The position numbers were made by a program, and so were the translations under genes. Under the pieces are notes generated by a model, which saw only the letters and a list, made by a program, of their open reading frames with translations, ran no database searches and was not told the origin of the DNA. Of a DNA stretch of 64,000 bases, positions 43,243-51,848 are shown piece after piece; within the stretch, counting starts at the first letter, position 1, and each line of letters starts with the position of its first letter. The stretch comes from Chloroflexota bacterium (GTDB taxonomy: Bacteria; Chloroflexota; Anaerolineae; Anaerolineales; Villigracilaceae), in the NCBI GenBank assembly GCA_024434165.1, contig QMIW01000022.1, forward strand, positions 1 to 64,000, given 5' to 3'.

Positions 43243-44365
43243 GTTGGATTAACTCTTCGTAGAGATTGGAAATTGTCCTGACCTGGTTTTCGATGTCGAA
43301 TTTGCTCCGCGCGATCTGCAAACCGGCTTCCGCCATCGCCTCCCGGACGTCATTCTGCCGAATCAGCCTCAGACAGCCTTCCGCCAGTTGAAGCGGATTC
43401 GCCGGCTCCACCAGGAGCCCGTTCCTTTCGTTTTCGACCAGTTCCGGGACGCCTCCCACATTGGACGCAACAATGGCTTTGCGCGCAGCCATCGCCTCGA
43501 TGAGCACGGTGGGCAGGGCGTCAATCAATGTGGGCAGGACAAAAACATCCCCGGCTTGCAGGATTTCTGGAATGTCGTTTCTCTGCCCGGCAAATGTAAC
43601 GTGTTTCTCGACGCCGAACGACGCAGCGAGTTCCCGGAGCGTTTCGCCGTATGTTCCTTCGCCGACGATGAGGTAATGCGCGTTTGGGGCGTCCGCAAGG
43701 ATGCGGGGCAACGCCTCGAGCATGTACTGAATACCCTTCGGCTCCCGAAGGAAAGCGACAGTGAGCAGGACGAAGGCGTTCGCCGGGATGTTGAGCGATT
43801 CGCGCAGGGCTTTTCCCGCCTGTCCGTCCGGCTGGAATTTCTTCAAGTCAATCCCGTTGTAGATTGTGACCATCTTCTTTGGGGGTAAATTCCCGTGTGC
43901 AATGTGATGCGCGCTGGCGCTCTCCGACACGGAAATGATGCGCGTGCAAAAATACCTGAGGCTGGTCCATTCGATGCGGCTGCGCCAGTACGCGCTCCCT
44001 TGCTGCGGCGCTCCCAGGGTGTGCAGTGTCGCAGCGCTGGGGATTCCAAAAACGGCTCCGGCAATATTGCCAAAAACATTGGCAAACTCCAATTGCGTGT
44101 GGATGATATGCGGCTTGTGTTCCCTGACGTACCTGATGATGCGGGGCAAGTTCAAGGGGTGGCGAAGGTTTGGGATGTGAAGCAGATCAACGGGGATGCC
44201 GATGCGCTTCAACTCATCGCCGACAGGATTCCCCTGCTTTACCTGAAGCGCGCAAACGCGCAGGTCGAATTCCTCCCGGTCGAACTTTTGCATGAGCGCG
44301 AGGGTCATTCTCTCGGCGCCGCCGTGCCCGAGTCCGTCAATCATCCACAGGATTTTCTTTTTCAC
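43232..44365 (-). CDS. GT4-family glycosyltransferase, EPS locus
   Basis: 377 residues. ILWMIDGLGHGGAERMTLAL at the N-terminus, HIIHTQLEFAN, TVAFLREPKGIQYML at the donor site and TLIDALPTVLIEAMAARKAI at the E-x7-E region. The GTG start at 44365 overlaps the upstream stop (GTGA), so it is translationally coupled to the flippase gene. The 116 further in-frame codons upstream have non-coding composition (Arg/Gly-rich) and overlap the flippase, so they are excluded. Confidence 0.87.
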   Translation of the reverse strand: MKKKILWMIDGLGHGGAERMTLALMQKFDREEFDLRVCALQVKQGNPVGDELKRIGIPVDLLHIPNLRHPLNLPRIIRYVREHKPHIIHTQLEFANVFGNIAGAVFGIPSAATLHTLGAPQQGSAYWRSRIEWTSLRYFCTRIISVSESASAHHIAHGNLPPKKMVTIYNGIDLKKFQPDGQAGKALRESLNIPANAFVLLTVAFLREPKGIQYMLEALPRILADAPNAHYLIVGEGTYGETLRELAASFGVEKHVTFAGQRNDIPEILQAGDVFVLPTLIDALPTVLIEAMAARKAIVASNVGGVPELVENERNGLLVEPANPLQLAEGCLRLIRQNDVREAMAEAGLQIARSKFDIENQVRTISNLYEELIQHGR

Positions 44366-45846
44366 TTTGCTTCCGCATTCCGGGCGTTCAGGTTGACGCC
44401 GGCGGCTTGGAGGGCGGTCGTGATCGCGCCCCGTTCGATGAACCACGCGGTTCCCAGGTAACCGGCTGCCCCGGCGCAAACAACAACGCTCAATTGAACC
44501 AGGGGAGGTGTGCCTGAGGTCAGGTAAAGAGCGGGCAGCGCCAGAGCCGCCAGCCCGATGCCGCAGATAAAAGCGGTCAATTCCCTTGCGAACTCCAGGA
44601 AGGTGAGTTTCAGGAAATGCGCCGCCACGAAATACCTGATGATGCCGGAAATGATCCCGGCGACCAGGTGTGCGATGCCGACCCCCACCAGGCTGTATTG
44701 CGCGCCGAGCCATAAAAGGAACAGGCGGATGACGAACATGGGAATGGATATCTTAATTAAAATATCGGGACGCCCGATGGCTTTGTAAACATCCCCCACG
44801 TGAAAACCAATCGAGACGACCCACGCATACAGGCTGAGCGCCTGCAGGATCGGAATGGCATCCAGCCATTGGTCGCCGAATGCCACGCGAATCAACGGGT
44901 CGGCGGCGATGAACATGCCGAGGCAGATCGGGGTGACGAGCAGTTCGACATACCGCATGACCGACAAAAAGCTCTTTTTCAAGATATCCATCTGGCTTTG
45001 CAGGGAGGAGAAGGCTGGGAACAACACCGCGGTCATGATCCAAAGAATGTTCAGCACGAGCGTTTGGGGAAGCCGGTAGGCAAGGGTGTAAATGCCGAGC
45101 GCCGCCGGAGTGTACAGCAAGCCGATGATGAAATAATCGAAACTATCCTCCCAGATGGAGATCGCGTTGTTTCCCATGATTGACAGCCCGTACTTGAACA
45201 TATCCTTTGCAAGGGTTGTGTCCCATGTAAACTTCGGGCGCCAGGGGACGATGATCCACAAAAGCAGGGAGGAAAAGGCGGCGCCCGCAAGCTGACCGAA
45301 CACCAATGCCCACACTCCGAAACCCGCAAACGCAAGGCTGATCGAGATGAGGGCTTTGATCAGGGTGTTGCCGAGTTCAGGCACGATCTTCCTGCGAAAG
45401 TTAAGTTCCCGCTGAAGAAGCACGTTCTGAACCGACCCGAACGATGTGATCGTAAAAGTCAGCCCAAGGTACCGGAGGACGGATGTCACCTGCGGCTCCT
45501 TGAAGAACACTGCCGCGTATGGCGCGATCAGAAAAGCGGCGGCGGTCAGGAGTATCCCCGCCGAGACGTTGAAAATGAAGGCGATGTTTGCCGCCTCTTC
45601 GATACGATCCCGTTTCTGAATCAGCGCCGCGCCCAATCCCAGGTCGCTGATCACCGAGAGGTAATCCATGGTAAGCGTTGCAAGAGCCACCATGCCAAAA
45701 TATTCGGGAATCAGGAGGCGCGCGAGGATCGAGATGGCGACAAGATTCAAAACCTTTGCCAGCCCGAATGATAAATACGTCCACCCCATCCCTTTGGCGG
45801 CTTTCGTTTTTACGGCATGATATTCGAGTTCCCGCTGGTCGGTCAC
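44362..45846 (-). CDS. Lipid-linked oligosaccharide flippase (Wzx/MOP superfamily)
   Basis: 494 residues with about 12-14 membrane segments. The N-terminal AAKGMGWTYLSFGLAKVLN and RLLIPEYFGMVALA with DLGLGAALIQ are typical of the polysaccharide-biosynthesis/MviN-like exporters. It flips undecaprenyl-linked repeat units to the outer face. The GTG start at 45846 overlaps the stop of the polymerase gene (GTGA). The longer ATG start at 45942 would overlap the previous gene by almost 100 bases and is rejected. Confidence 0.9.
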   Translation of the reverse strand: MTDQRELEYHAVKTKAAKGMGWTYLSFGLAKVLNLVAISILARLLIPEYFGMVALATLTMDYLSVISDLGLGAALIQKRDRIEEAANIAFIFNVSAGILLTAAAFLIAPYAAVFFKEPQVTSVLRYLGLTFTITSFGSVQNVLLQRELNFRRKIVPELGNTLIKALISISLAFAGFGVWALVFGQLAGAAFSSLLLWIIVPWRPKFTWDTTLAKDMFKYGLSIMGNNAISIWEDSFDYFIIGLLYTPAALGIYTLAYRLPQTLVLNILWIMTAVLFPAFSSLQSQMDILKKSFLSVMRYVELLVTPICLGMFIAADPLIRVAFGDQWLDAIPILQALSLYAWVVSIGFHVGDVYKAIGRPDILIKISIPMFVIRLFLLWLGAQYSLVGVGIAHLVAGIISGIIRYFVAAHFLKLTFLEFARELTAFICGIGLAALALPALYLTSGTPPLVQLSVVVCAGAAGYLGTAWFIERGAITTALQAAGVNLNARNAEAK

Positions 45847-47402
45847 TTTTTTCGGGCTCCGTTGAGAAAGTCCGTCATTTTGATGAGCGGCGCGCCGTTG
45901 GCGATTGAGACTGCCGCCATGCAGAGACCGATCAGAACCCAAATGTACCGGAAGAATATGCCGTGAAGAAACAGTCCGCTGATCAGGAATGTGGTTACGG
46001 ACATGGCTAATGCGCTCGCCCAGGACGACCAGTCGGTGCGGATTTCATAGGCGTCGAATTTTCTTCTTACCCCGTAGATTTCCGCGTAAAGCGTTATGAA
46101 GAAAAGCAGGAACGTCAGAAAACCCAGCAGCCCCGTTTCGGAAAGGATTTCGACATAGAGCGAATGTGCGTATCTTGAATCCGGTTCGTAATCAATATCC
46201 GTTGCGCTCGATTCCAACCCCAGGTTTGTGGCGTATTCCCAGTAGCGCACGCCGAAATTTCCAAAGCCCACCCCGAAAACAGGATTGGCTTTGAACATCT
46301 CGATGCCAGCCACCATAACCGCCTCCCGCTGGACGAAGGATTCATCCTGGTTCAGCGCGGTTTCGTCGTCCCGGTTGAGGAAAATATTCAAGGTCTGAAA
46401 CCGCCGGGAGTAACTATCCGGCAGGATGGAGAGGAGACTGATGAACAGCAGGGCGCCGAGCAGGATATTGACCGGTTTGATCTTCATGTCAAACGCCAGC
46501 AGGGGAGTGATCACAACCAGGGCGACAATCGCCCCGCGGCTGCCCGTGTAGATCAGGGCGAGCAGGATAAGCACGAATGCGATCATGTATTGCGCTTTTC
46601 GCACGCCGGACCGTTCCTGCTTGAGGAAATACACGGCGAAAGGCAGGGAAGAGACCAGCACCTGCCCCCAGAGATTCGGCTCGGCGATCGGTCCTCCATA
46701 CCGTAACTCACCAAAGGAGACCTGCCCAAATTCGCTGTACCTTGCCATGTCGAAAAAAGTAATGTCGGAGCCTGTGAGCACCTTGAAGACTCCCATTGCC
46801 GACAGCACCGCAATGGTGACGATCAGCACCTGAAACCCCTTTTTCAGGTGCTCCTCGGTGTTCAGGGTGATGTAAATGCTCACCCCCACCAAAATATCCT
46901 TCGTAATATCCAGGATGATGGCGAAGGCGTTGTCCTTGTATGGCGTTGCGATCACAGAAGTGATGATGGCGAAATAAAAAGCGATCAGCGTCCATTCGAG
47001 TTTCCCCGGCGTGGGGAAGCGGGTGTACCTTCCGCTCTTGAGCAGGTAGTTGATGATCACGCTTCCGAGCGTGATGGCGATGAGCGGGCGGTTGATGCTG
47101 GGAAGAAATCGGTCCGTCAGAATGTCCGAGATGTTTGCATACACGGAAACGATCAGGATATACGCGCCGATTTCGGGTCTTTGCAGGATGATGATCGTGA
47201 CAAGCACCCCTGCAACCCCCGCTATGACATACGACGGCGGCAGGATGTTGCCCAAACTCGAAGCAGCGCCCAGAAGGATGGAGAGGAGAATCCCGGCGAG
47301 AACAAAGGGCCACCAGGGGATTTGCGTCTCGAACATGGTGGGCAGATATTTCGATATCGGCTTTTTTTCGGTCGTTCCAGTGGCAGGTTTTTGCTGGATC
47401 AT
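45843..47402 (-). CDS. O-antigen polymerase/ligase-family membrane protein (Wzy-like)
   Basis: 519 residues, about 11-12 membrane segments, with the large extracytoplasmic loop (about 335-435) holding NPVFGVGFGNFGVRYWEY and YAHSLYVEILSETGLLGF, the hallmark of the Wzy_C/WaaL family. It would polymerise flipped repeat units under control of the Wzz-like protein. ATG 47402 has AAGGAAAAA upstream, better than ATG 47426. Coupled to wzx by a GTGA overlap. Confidence 0.87.
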   Translation of the reverse strand: MIQQKPATGTTEKKPISKYLPTMFETQIPWWPFVLAGILLSILLGAASSLGNILPPSYVIAGVAGVLVTIIILQRPEIGAYILIVSVYANISDILTDRFLPSINRPLIAITLGSVIINYLLKSGRYTRFPTPGKLEWTLIAFYFAIITSVIATPYKDNAFAIILDITKDILVGVSIYITLNTEEHLKKGFQVLIVTIAVLSAMGVFKVLTGSDITFFDMARYSEFGQVSFGELRYGGPIAEPNLWGQVLVSSLPFAVYFLKQERSGVRKAQYMIAFVLILLALIYTGSRGAIVALVVITPLLAFDMKIKPVNILLGALLFISLLSILPDSYSRRFQTLNIFLNRDDETALNQDESFVQREAVMVAGIEMFKANPVFGVGFGNFGVRYWEYATNLGLESSATDIDYEPDSRYAHSLYVEILSETGLLGFLTFLLFFITLYAEIYGVRRKFDAYEIRTDWSSWASALAMSVTTFLISGLFLHGIFFRYIWVLIGLCMAAVSIANGAPLIKMTDFLNGARKK

Positions 47403-47527
47403 TTTTCCTTCGTTTCCAAATGCCATCGCAGGGTTGTTTTCCGTCCCGGGAAAGAACCCGGAAGGATACGGCGGTTTGGCGCCTAATTTTGCGCGGTGTG
47501 CCAGGTTATGGCATATTATATGGGAAA

Positions 47528-48748
47528 TCAGGCGCTTTCCGGCGAATTGAAGGGTTGCAGTCTCGTTGTTTGAAACAGGGCGGCAAGCCTGCTTATGTTG
47601 CCCTGAAGGGTGAATTCCTTGAGCACCCACTCCCGCCCGTTTCTTGCCATGTCCCTCGCCTGGTCGGGATGCAGGTACATGAATTGGAGGGCGTTTGCCA
47701 TATCCTGAATGTTTCCCGGTTCCACCAGCAGACCGGTCTTCTCGTGCAGTACAAGTTCGGGAATGCCGGTGATTTTTGTGGCAACCACAGGCAGTTCACA
47801 CGCCAGCGCTTCCATGATGGCAACCGGAATGCCTTCACTGACGCTGGACTGGATGTAGCAATCGGCTTGCCGCAGCAGTTGAGCCACTTCGCTCTGTGTT
47901 TTCGCCCCGGCGAGGACGACAAGGTCGCCCGCGTTCGATTTTTTGATCTCCGCCTCTATCTTTGGGCGCTCCTCGCCCTCGCCGATGATTGTCAATTGAA
48001 ATGGAACGCCCATGCCGCGCAGACGGGCAGCTGCTTTTATGAGAGTTACCTGGTCCTTCTTCCAGTGAAGCGTGCCGATTTGGAGGATTTTGAATATTTT
48101 TCCTCTTTCGCTTTGGGCGGGGGTGAATCTCAATGGGTCAATGCCGCAGCGGACGATATGACATTTTTCACGGGTCCATTCTCCCAGAAGATTTGCCATA
48201 TAGTTGATGTTGTAGTTGGAGATGGTGGCGATGAAGCGGGCGCCCCGTAATTTTGTGCCAAGCATGGCGTGACAATCGTAGATGTCGTGCGAATGAACGG
48301 TAATGCTGTAACTGATTCCCGTCAGTTTATGGACGATCCAGGCGAGCAATGCCGGGTGCGTTGCGTAATGGGCGTGAATATGTTCGATGCCTTCTGCCCG
48401 CAGGCGTTTGGCGGTGTAAACTGCCTTGGGGAACAGGTACAATCCCTTGGTCAGGAAGTCGAACGAGGAAAGGTTGCCTCTGACGACCTCAAAAAGGATG
48501 GACAAATATCGGATCGGATTTCGAAGGAAGGCTGCGACGTTTTCTGCAAAGATTTCCGCGGAGAGAAAAGGGATGCAATTTGCCCGTTCCAACCATTTCT
48601 TCGCCTCTTCATGCGCGACCGGCTGGTCCTGGCAAATGAGCGGGTACAGGCGGATGTCGTATCCCAGTTTATCCATTTCGACCATTTCCCTGAGGATGAA
48701 GGTCTCGGAGAGCAGCGGAAAACGGGACATTACGTAGGCGATTTTCAT
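47528..48748 (-). CDS. GT4-family glycosyltransferase, first gene of minus-strand EPS operon
   Basis: 406 residues. N-terminal SRFPLLSETFILREMVEM, HIHAHYATHPALLAWIVHKL (acceptor/His loop), LQIGTLHWKKDQVTLIKAA and SSVSEGIPVAIMEALACELPVV at the E-x7-E motif. It is of the colanic-acid glycosyltransferase type (WcaL-like). The start at ATG 48748 is the only sensible one. 125 bases, with nothing recognisable, separate it from the polymerase gene. Confidence 0.87.
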   Translation of the reverse strand: MKIAYVMSRFPLLSETFILREMVEMDKLGYDIRLYPLICQDQPVAHEEAKKWLERANCIPFLSAEIFAENVAAFLRNPIRYLSILFEVVRGNLSSFDFLTKGLYLFPKAVYTAKRLRAEGIEHIHAHYATHPALLAWIVHKLTGISYSITVHSHDIYDCHAMLGTKLRGARFIATISNYNINYMANLLGEWTREKCHIVRCGIDPLRFTPAQSERGKIFKILQIGTLHWKKDQVTLIKAAARLRGMGVPFQLTIIGEGEERPKIEAEIKKSNAGDLVVLAGAKTQSEVAQLLRQADCYIQSSVSEGIPVAIMEALACELPVVATKITGIPELVLHEKTGLLVEPGNIQDMANALQFMYLHPDQARDMARNGREWVLKEFTLQGNISRLAALFQTTRLQPFNSPESA

Positions 48749-48793
48749 GGATGTTCGTCTCTTGATTTTGAAAAAAAGGCTCGACGCCGCCGG

Positions 48794-48799
48794 TATAAT
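48794..48799 (+). promoter_or_regulatory. Possible -10 box in the divergent gap 48749-48910
   Basis: TATAAT on the + strand; a second AT-rich box (ATTATA, 48816-48821) reads as TATAAT on the minus strand. Neither has a convincing -35 at standard spacing. The gap separates the divergent GT4 and DUF4832-type genes. Confidence 0.3.
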
Positions 48800-48910
48800 A
48801 CCTTTGGAAGCCGCTATTATAAAATAGAACCCGGCTGTTTTTGCGCCGGAGAATGTTAACTTGATGACGGCTGGAATTGCCGGCTTTGTGATCTGCCCGG
48901 AATACCCTTT

Positions 48911-50434
48911 ATGTTTATAAAAAACAAGAGATACGCAGGAATCTTAATCCTTTTACTGGCTTTGGCGGCGCTTTTTGGCTTTGTGCAATTTTTTTCTGGA
49001 ACTCCGTCTGTGGGCGTGGTGGATTCCCTGCCGGAGAGTCGGATTAATCCTTCTCCCGGGCCGGAGCAGGTCGTTGTTTTCCCCGTTGCATATCAAGGGT
49101 ATCTCACAAATCCAGGAGCGGGCTGGCAGGGGGATTTTTCGACCTATTCGTCGTACTATCCAGAGACCGTCCATTACTCGACCCGGACGGAGATTCCATG
49201 GGGGCGGTTAAACCCGGCGGAAGGTGTCTACGATTGGTCTTTGCTGGACGAACAACTTGCGCGGGCGATTGCGGACGGCAGGCAATATGCCTTTCGCGTA
49301 TTCACCATGAGCGGCGAAGGCTATGGCGGGCACCAGATTCCCCAATGGGTCCTGGAAAGAGGCGCGGTTGTGCTTCCCTCCGGCGAGCCCGATTATTCGA
49401 ACTGTGTCTATCAGGAGGAGTGGGGGGATTTCGTCAACGCTTTGAGCGAGCGGTACGACGGCAGCCCGGATATTGCGTTCATGGACATCTCCGGCTATGG
49501 GAATTTCAATGAATGGAGCTGGCAAAGCCAGACCGAATGGGATGAACTCTGGGCGGAGCATTACGAGCAGGGAACTGCCGGTCCATCCACGATGGATAAT
49601 TTGGATGGCGAGGCGCGCCGGAGACTTGCGGATATCTTTATCGGCGGGTCCTATGAAGCGCACCGCTGCAGGGACGCCGACGGTCAAATTCGATGGGTGG
49701 ATTATTCCCACCCGGGCGTCCAAAAGACCCAGTTGGTCATGCCGTATGCGGGGATCGTGCAATCAACCCAGTATGTTTTTGTTCGGAGAAAGGATGTCGG
49801 TTTTCGGTTCGACTGCCTCGGCAGGGACAGCCTCGACGACCTCCCGGCTGAAGTGCTGCAAATATGGCGGAACGCCCCGATAGTGTACGAATTTTGCGGA
49901 CCGAGAAGCTTCCAAATGGACCTCGCTCAGGCTTTGGTGCAGGAGACGCATCCGATTCTCATTCACAACAATGATTATCAGGGAGACGTGGACGAATTGC
50001 GGAATTTGCTGACGCCTGTCGGTTATCGCTTCTTTTTGAAGCAGGCGTCTGCAAATGCGGCGGGGTATGCTGGTGAGACTCTGCCTGTATCCATGGTCTG
50101 GCAAAATCTGGGCACATCCCCCGTTTACCCGAAAATGGGGCAGGACCCGGTTCTGTATCTTTATTTGATCAATCGGGAAAACGGCGAAATCGTGTCGGCT
50201 CATCCCATCGAGGCGGATATATCTGCCTGGATGCCGGCGGATCCGTTTCCTTCCCATGATCCGCCTGAGTATCGGATTGACGTCAATCTTCCGCTTGCAT
50301 CAAATCTCCCTGCTGGGACGTATGCGCTGACGGTGGCTATCATCGAAACCCGGACCGGCGCGCCAATCCAATTGGCGGTGGAGGGGATGACAACGAGCGG
50401 TCAGTTTTTTCTGTTCGATATAAATGTCGAATGA
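48911..50434 (+). CDS. Secreted DUF4832-type protein with TIM-barrel-like domain
   Basis: 507 residues. An N-terminal signal anchor (about 8-28) is followed by a GH-like barrel domain: NPGAGWQGDF, YSTRTEIPWGRLNPAEGVYDWSLLD, FMDISGYGNFNEWSW (about 196-210, with Asp and Glu typical of glycosidase active sites). A C-terminal beta domain (about 375-500, VSMVWQNLGTSPVYPKMG) matches DUF4832. Activity is unproven, but position and layout suggest an extracellular glycan-acting protein linked to the EPS locus. Confidence 0.8.
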   Translation: MFIKNKRYAGILILLLALAALFGFVQFFSGTPSVGVVDSLPESRINPSPGPEQVVVFPVAYQGYLTNPGAGWQGDFSTYSSYYPETVHYSTRTEIPWGRLNPAEGVYDWSLLDEQLARAIADGRQYAFRVFTMSGEGYGGHQIPQWVLERGAVVLPSGEPDYSNCVYQEEWGDFVNALSERYDGSPDIAFMDISGYGNFNEWSWQSQTEWDELWAEHYEQGTAGPSTMDNLDGEARRRLADIFIGGSYEAHRCRDADGQIRWVDYSHPGVQKTQLVMPYAGIVQSTQYVFVRRKDVGFRFDCLGRDSLDDLPAEVLQIWRNAPIVYEFCGPRSFQMDLAQALVQETHPILIHNNDYQGDVDELRNLLTPVGYRFFLKQASANAAGYAGETLPVSMVWQNLGTSPVYPKMGQDPVLYLYLINRENGEIVSAHPIEADISAWMPADPFPSHDPPEYRIDVNLPLASNLPAGTYALTVAIIETRTGAPIQLAVEGMTTSGQFFLFDINVE

Positions 50435-50452
50435 CAACCGCTTACGCGGTAC

Positions 50453-50515
50453 CGCAAGGCTTGTCCTGAGCATGTCGAAGGATTCATCTTGCGATGGGCG
50501 GCGCAGCATGAATCC
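50453..50515. repeat. Dispersed intergenic repeat with inverted arms
   Basis: CGCAAGG/CTTGCG and GGATTCAT/ATGAATCC arms surround CTTGTCCTGAGCATGTCGAA, a motif I recognise as a very common intergenic repeat in many environmental genomes. It lies between the DUF4832 gene and the tRNA-Arg repeats. Confidence 0.6.
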
Positions 50516-50529
50516 CTGTGGGGCAACCG

Positions 50530-50668
50530 CTGATTAAATGCAAGGCGCCCCAGGCAGGAGTCGAACCCATATCATCCCCTCAATGGGGGCAGCCGCTGAT
50601 TAAATACAGGACTTAAATGCAAGGCGCCCCAGTGATTAAATACAGGACTTAAATGCAAGGCGCCCCAG
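50530..50668. repeat. Tandem partial copies of the tRNA-Arg 3' end (attachment-site-like scars)
   Basis: Three copies of AAATGCAAGGCGCCCCAG. Copy 1 (50530-50569) continues 18 further bases into the T arm (GCAGGAGTCGAACCCA), as in the intact tRNA. Copies 2 and 3 are a perfect 36-base tandem duplication (50597-50632 and 50633-50668), the second running into the intact tRNA. GGCANCCGCTGATTAAAT also occurs twice. Such repeated tRNA 3' ends are what integration and excision of a mobile element, or slippage, leaves behind. Confidence 0.8.
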
Positions 50669-50733
50669 GCAGGAGTCGAACCCACAACCTACTGATCCGA
50701 AGTCAGGCGCTCTATCCATTGAGCTACTGGGGC
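50661..50733 (-). tRNA. tRNA-Arg, anticodon TCG
   Basis: 73 bases on the minus strand without a complete encoded CCA (CCT follows the discriminator). Acceptor GCCCCAG pairs with CTGGGGC, D arm GCTC/GAGC, anticodon loop CTTCGGA (anticodon TCG, codon CGA), T arm GGGTTCGACTCC. The intact gene lies at the end of a series of copies of its own 3' end. Confidence 0.92.
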
Positions 50734-50877
50734 GTGACCGAAATTATACACGATTTGTCTCATGCGCCTTCGCCAGCCGAAGATACGGCGCAAAACAAAC
50801 AATACCCCCGTAGGTTTGCTCCCATCCAGACCCGCGTGATAGAATTTACCCATCTTTTTCGGAAAGGATTCAACTGC

Positions 50878-51846
50878 ATGGTGGATGTCAGATCGTTTGG
50901 CGAGAAAGTGATCGGTAGTCTTGAGAAGGTGATCGTGGGGAAGAGGCAGTCGGTGGAACTGGTGGTCATCGGGCTGCTGTGTCAGGGACATGTTTTGATC
51001 GAGGATGTGCCGGGGGTGGGGAAGACCATGCTTGCGCGCAGCCTGGCGCGCTCGATGGATGCCGTGTTCAACCGCATCCAATTTACCCCGGATATGCTCC
51101 CAAGCGATGTGACGGGCGTTTCCATCTATAACCAGCAGGCAAACAAGTTCGAATTCCGCCCCGGTCCGATCGTCGGACAGGTCATTCTCGCGGATGAGAT
51201 CAACCGCGCAACGCCGAAGACGCAGGCGGCGTTGTTGGAAGCGATGGAGGAGCGCCAGGTGACGGTGGACGGCGTTACGCATTCCCTGCCCAAGCCGTTT
51301 ATCGTCCTTGCCACTCAAAACCCCATCGAGTACGAAGGCACGTTCCCCCTGCCCGAGGCGCAGCTGGACCGGTTCCTTCTGCGGCTGAGGCTTGGATACC
51401 CCAGCATTCCCGACGAGATCCGCATCATGGATGACCAGCAGATTCAGCACCCCATTGAGGCGCTGTCGCCCGTCGTGGCAGCGGCGGAGGTCCTTGAAGC
51501 CATCGAGATGGTGAAACGCGTCTACGTGTCGCCCGCGGTCAAACGCTATATTGTGGAGCTCGGTGTCCGAACGCGGCAAAGCCAGGATGTCTATCTGGGC
51601 GCCAGCCCGCGCGGAAGCCTCTCGCTTGCCCGTGCGGGTCAGGCGCGCGCCGCCCTGCAGGGACGCGATCACGTCCTGCCGGACGACATCAAGGCTCTGG
51701 CGGTTGCTGTGTTGGCGCATCGTCTCATCGTCAGCCCGGCGGCGCGGCTGCGCGATCTCAGTTCGGATCGCATCATGCAGGAGATCGTCCTCTCCACACC
51801 GGCGCCGGGCGGCTCGTTTACCGCCGAAACCGCAAGGGTGAATTAA
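50878..51846 (+). CDS. MoxR-family AAA+ ATPase
   Basis: 322 residues. Walker A EDVPGVGKTMLARSLA, Walker B VILADEINRATPKTQAALLEAM, sensor 1 LATQNPIEYEGTFPLPEAQLDRF and a C-terminal helical lid (ASPRGSLSLARAGQARA). MoxR proteins act as chaperone-like ATPases, usually with a DUF58 partner, which is encoded 3 bases downstream. ATG 50878 has AAAGGA upstream; in-frame sequence upstream runs through the tRNA and is rejected. The gap 50734-50877 shows nothing else. Confidence 0.94.
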   Translation: MVDVRSFGEKVIGSLEKVIVGKRQSVELVVIGLLCQGHVLIEDVPGVGKTMLARSLARSMDAVFNRIQFTPDMLPSDVTGVSIYNQQANKFEFRPGPIVGQVILADEINRATPKTQAALLEAMEERQVTVDGVTHSLPKPFIVLATQNPIEYEGTFPLPEAQLDRFLLRLRLGYPSIPDEIRIMDDQQIQHPIEALSPVVAAAEVLEAIEMVKRVYVSPAVKRYIVELGVRTRQSQDVYLGASPRGSLSLARAGQARAALQGRDHVLPDDIKALAVAVLAHRLIVSPAARLRDLSSDRIMQEIVLSTPAPGGSFTAETARVN

Positions 51847-51848
51847 TC

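Noticed and set aside
44366..44713. N-terminal extension of the GT4 gene at 43232
   Set aside because: The extension overlaps the flippase gene in another frame and is Arg/Gly-rich; the GTGA overlap at 44362-44365 gives a natural start.
50530..50668. CRISPR array suggested by repeated units near the tRNA
   Set aside because: Only two to three units, no unique spacers of regular length, and the unit is the tRNA 3' end plus flank; no cas genes in the window.
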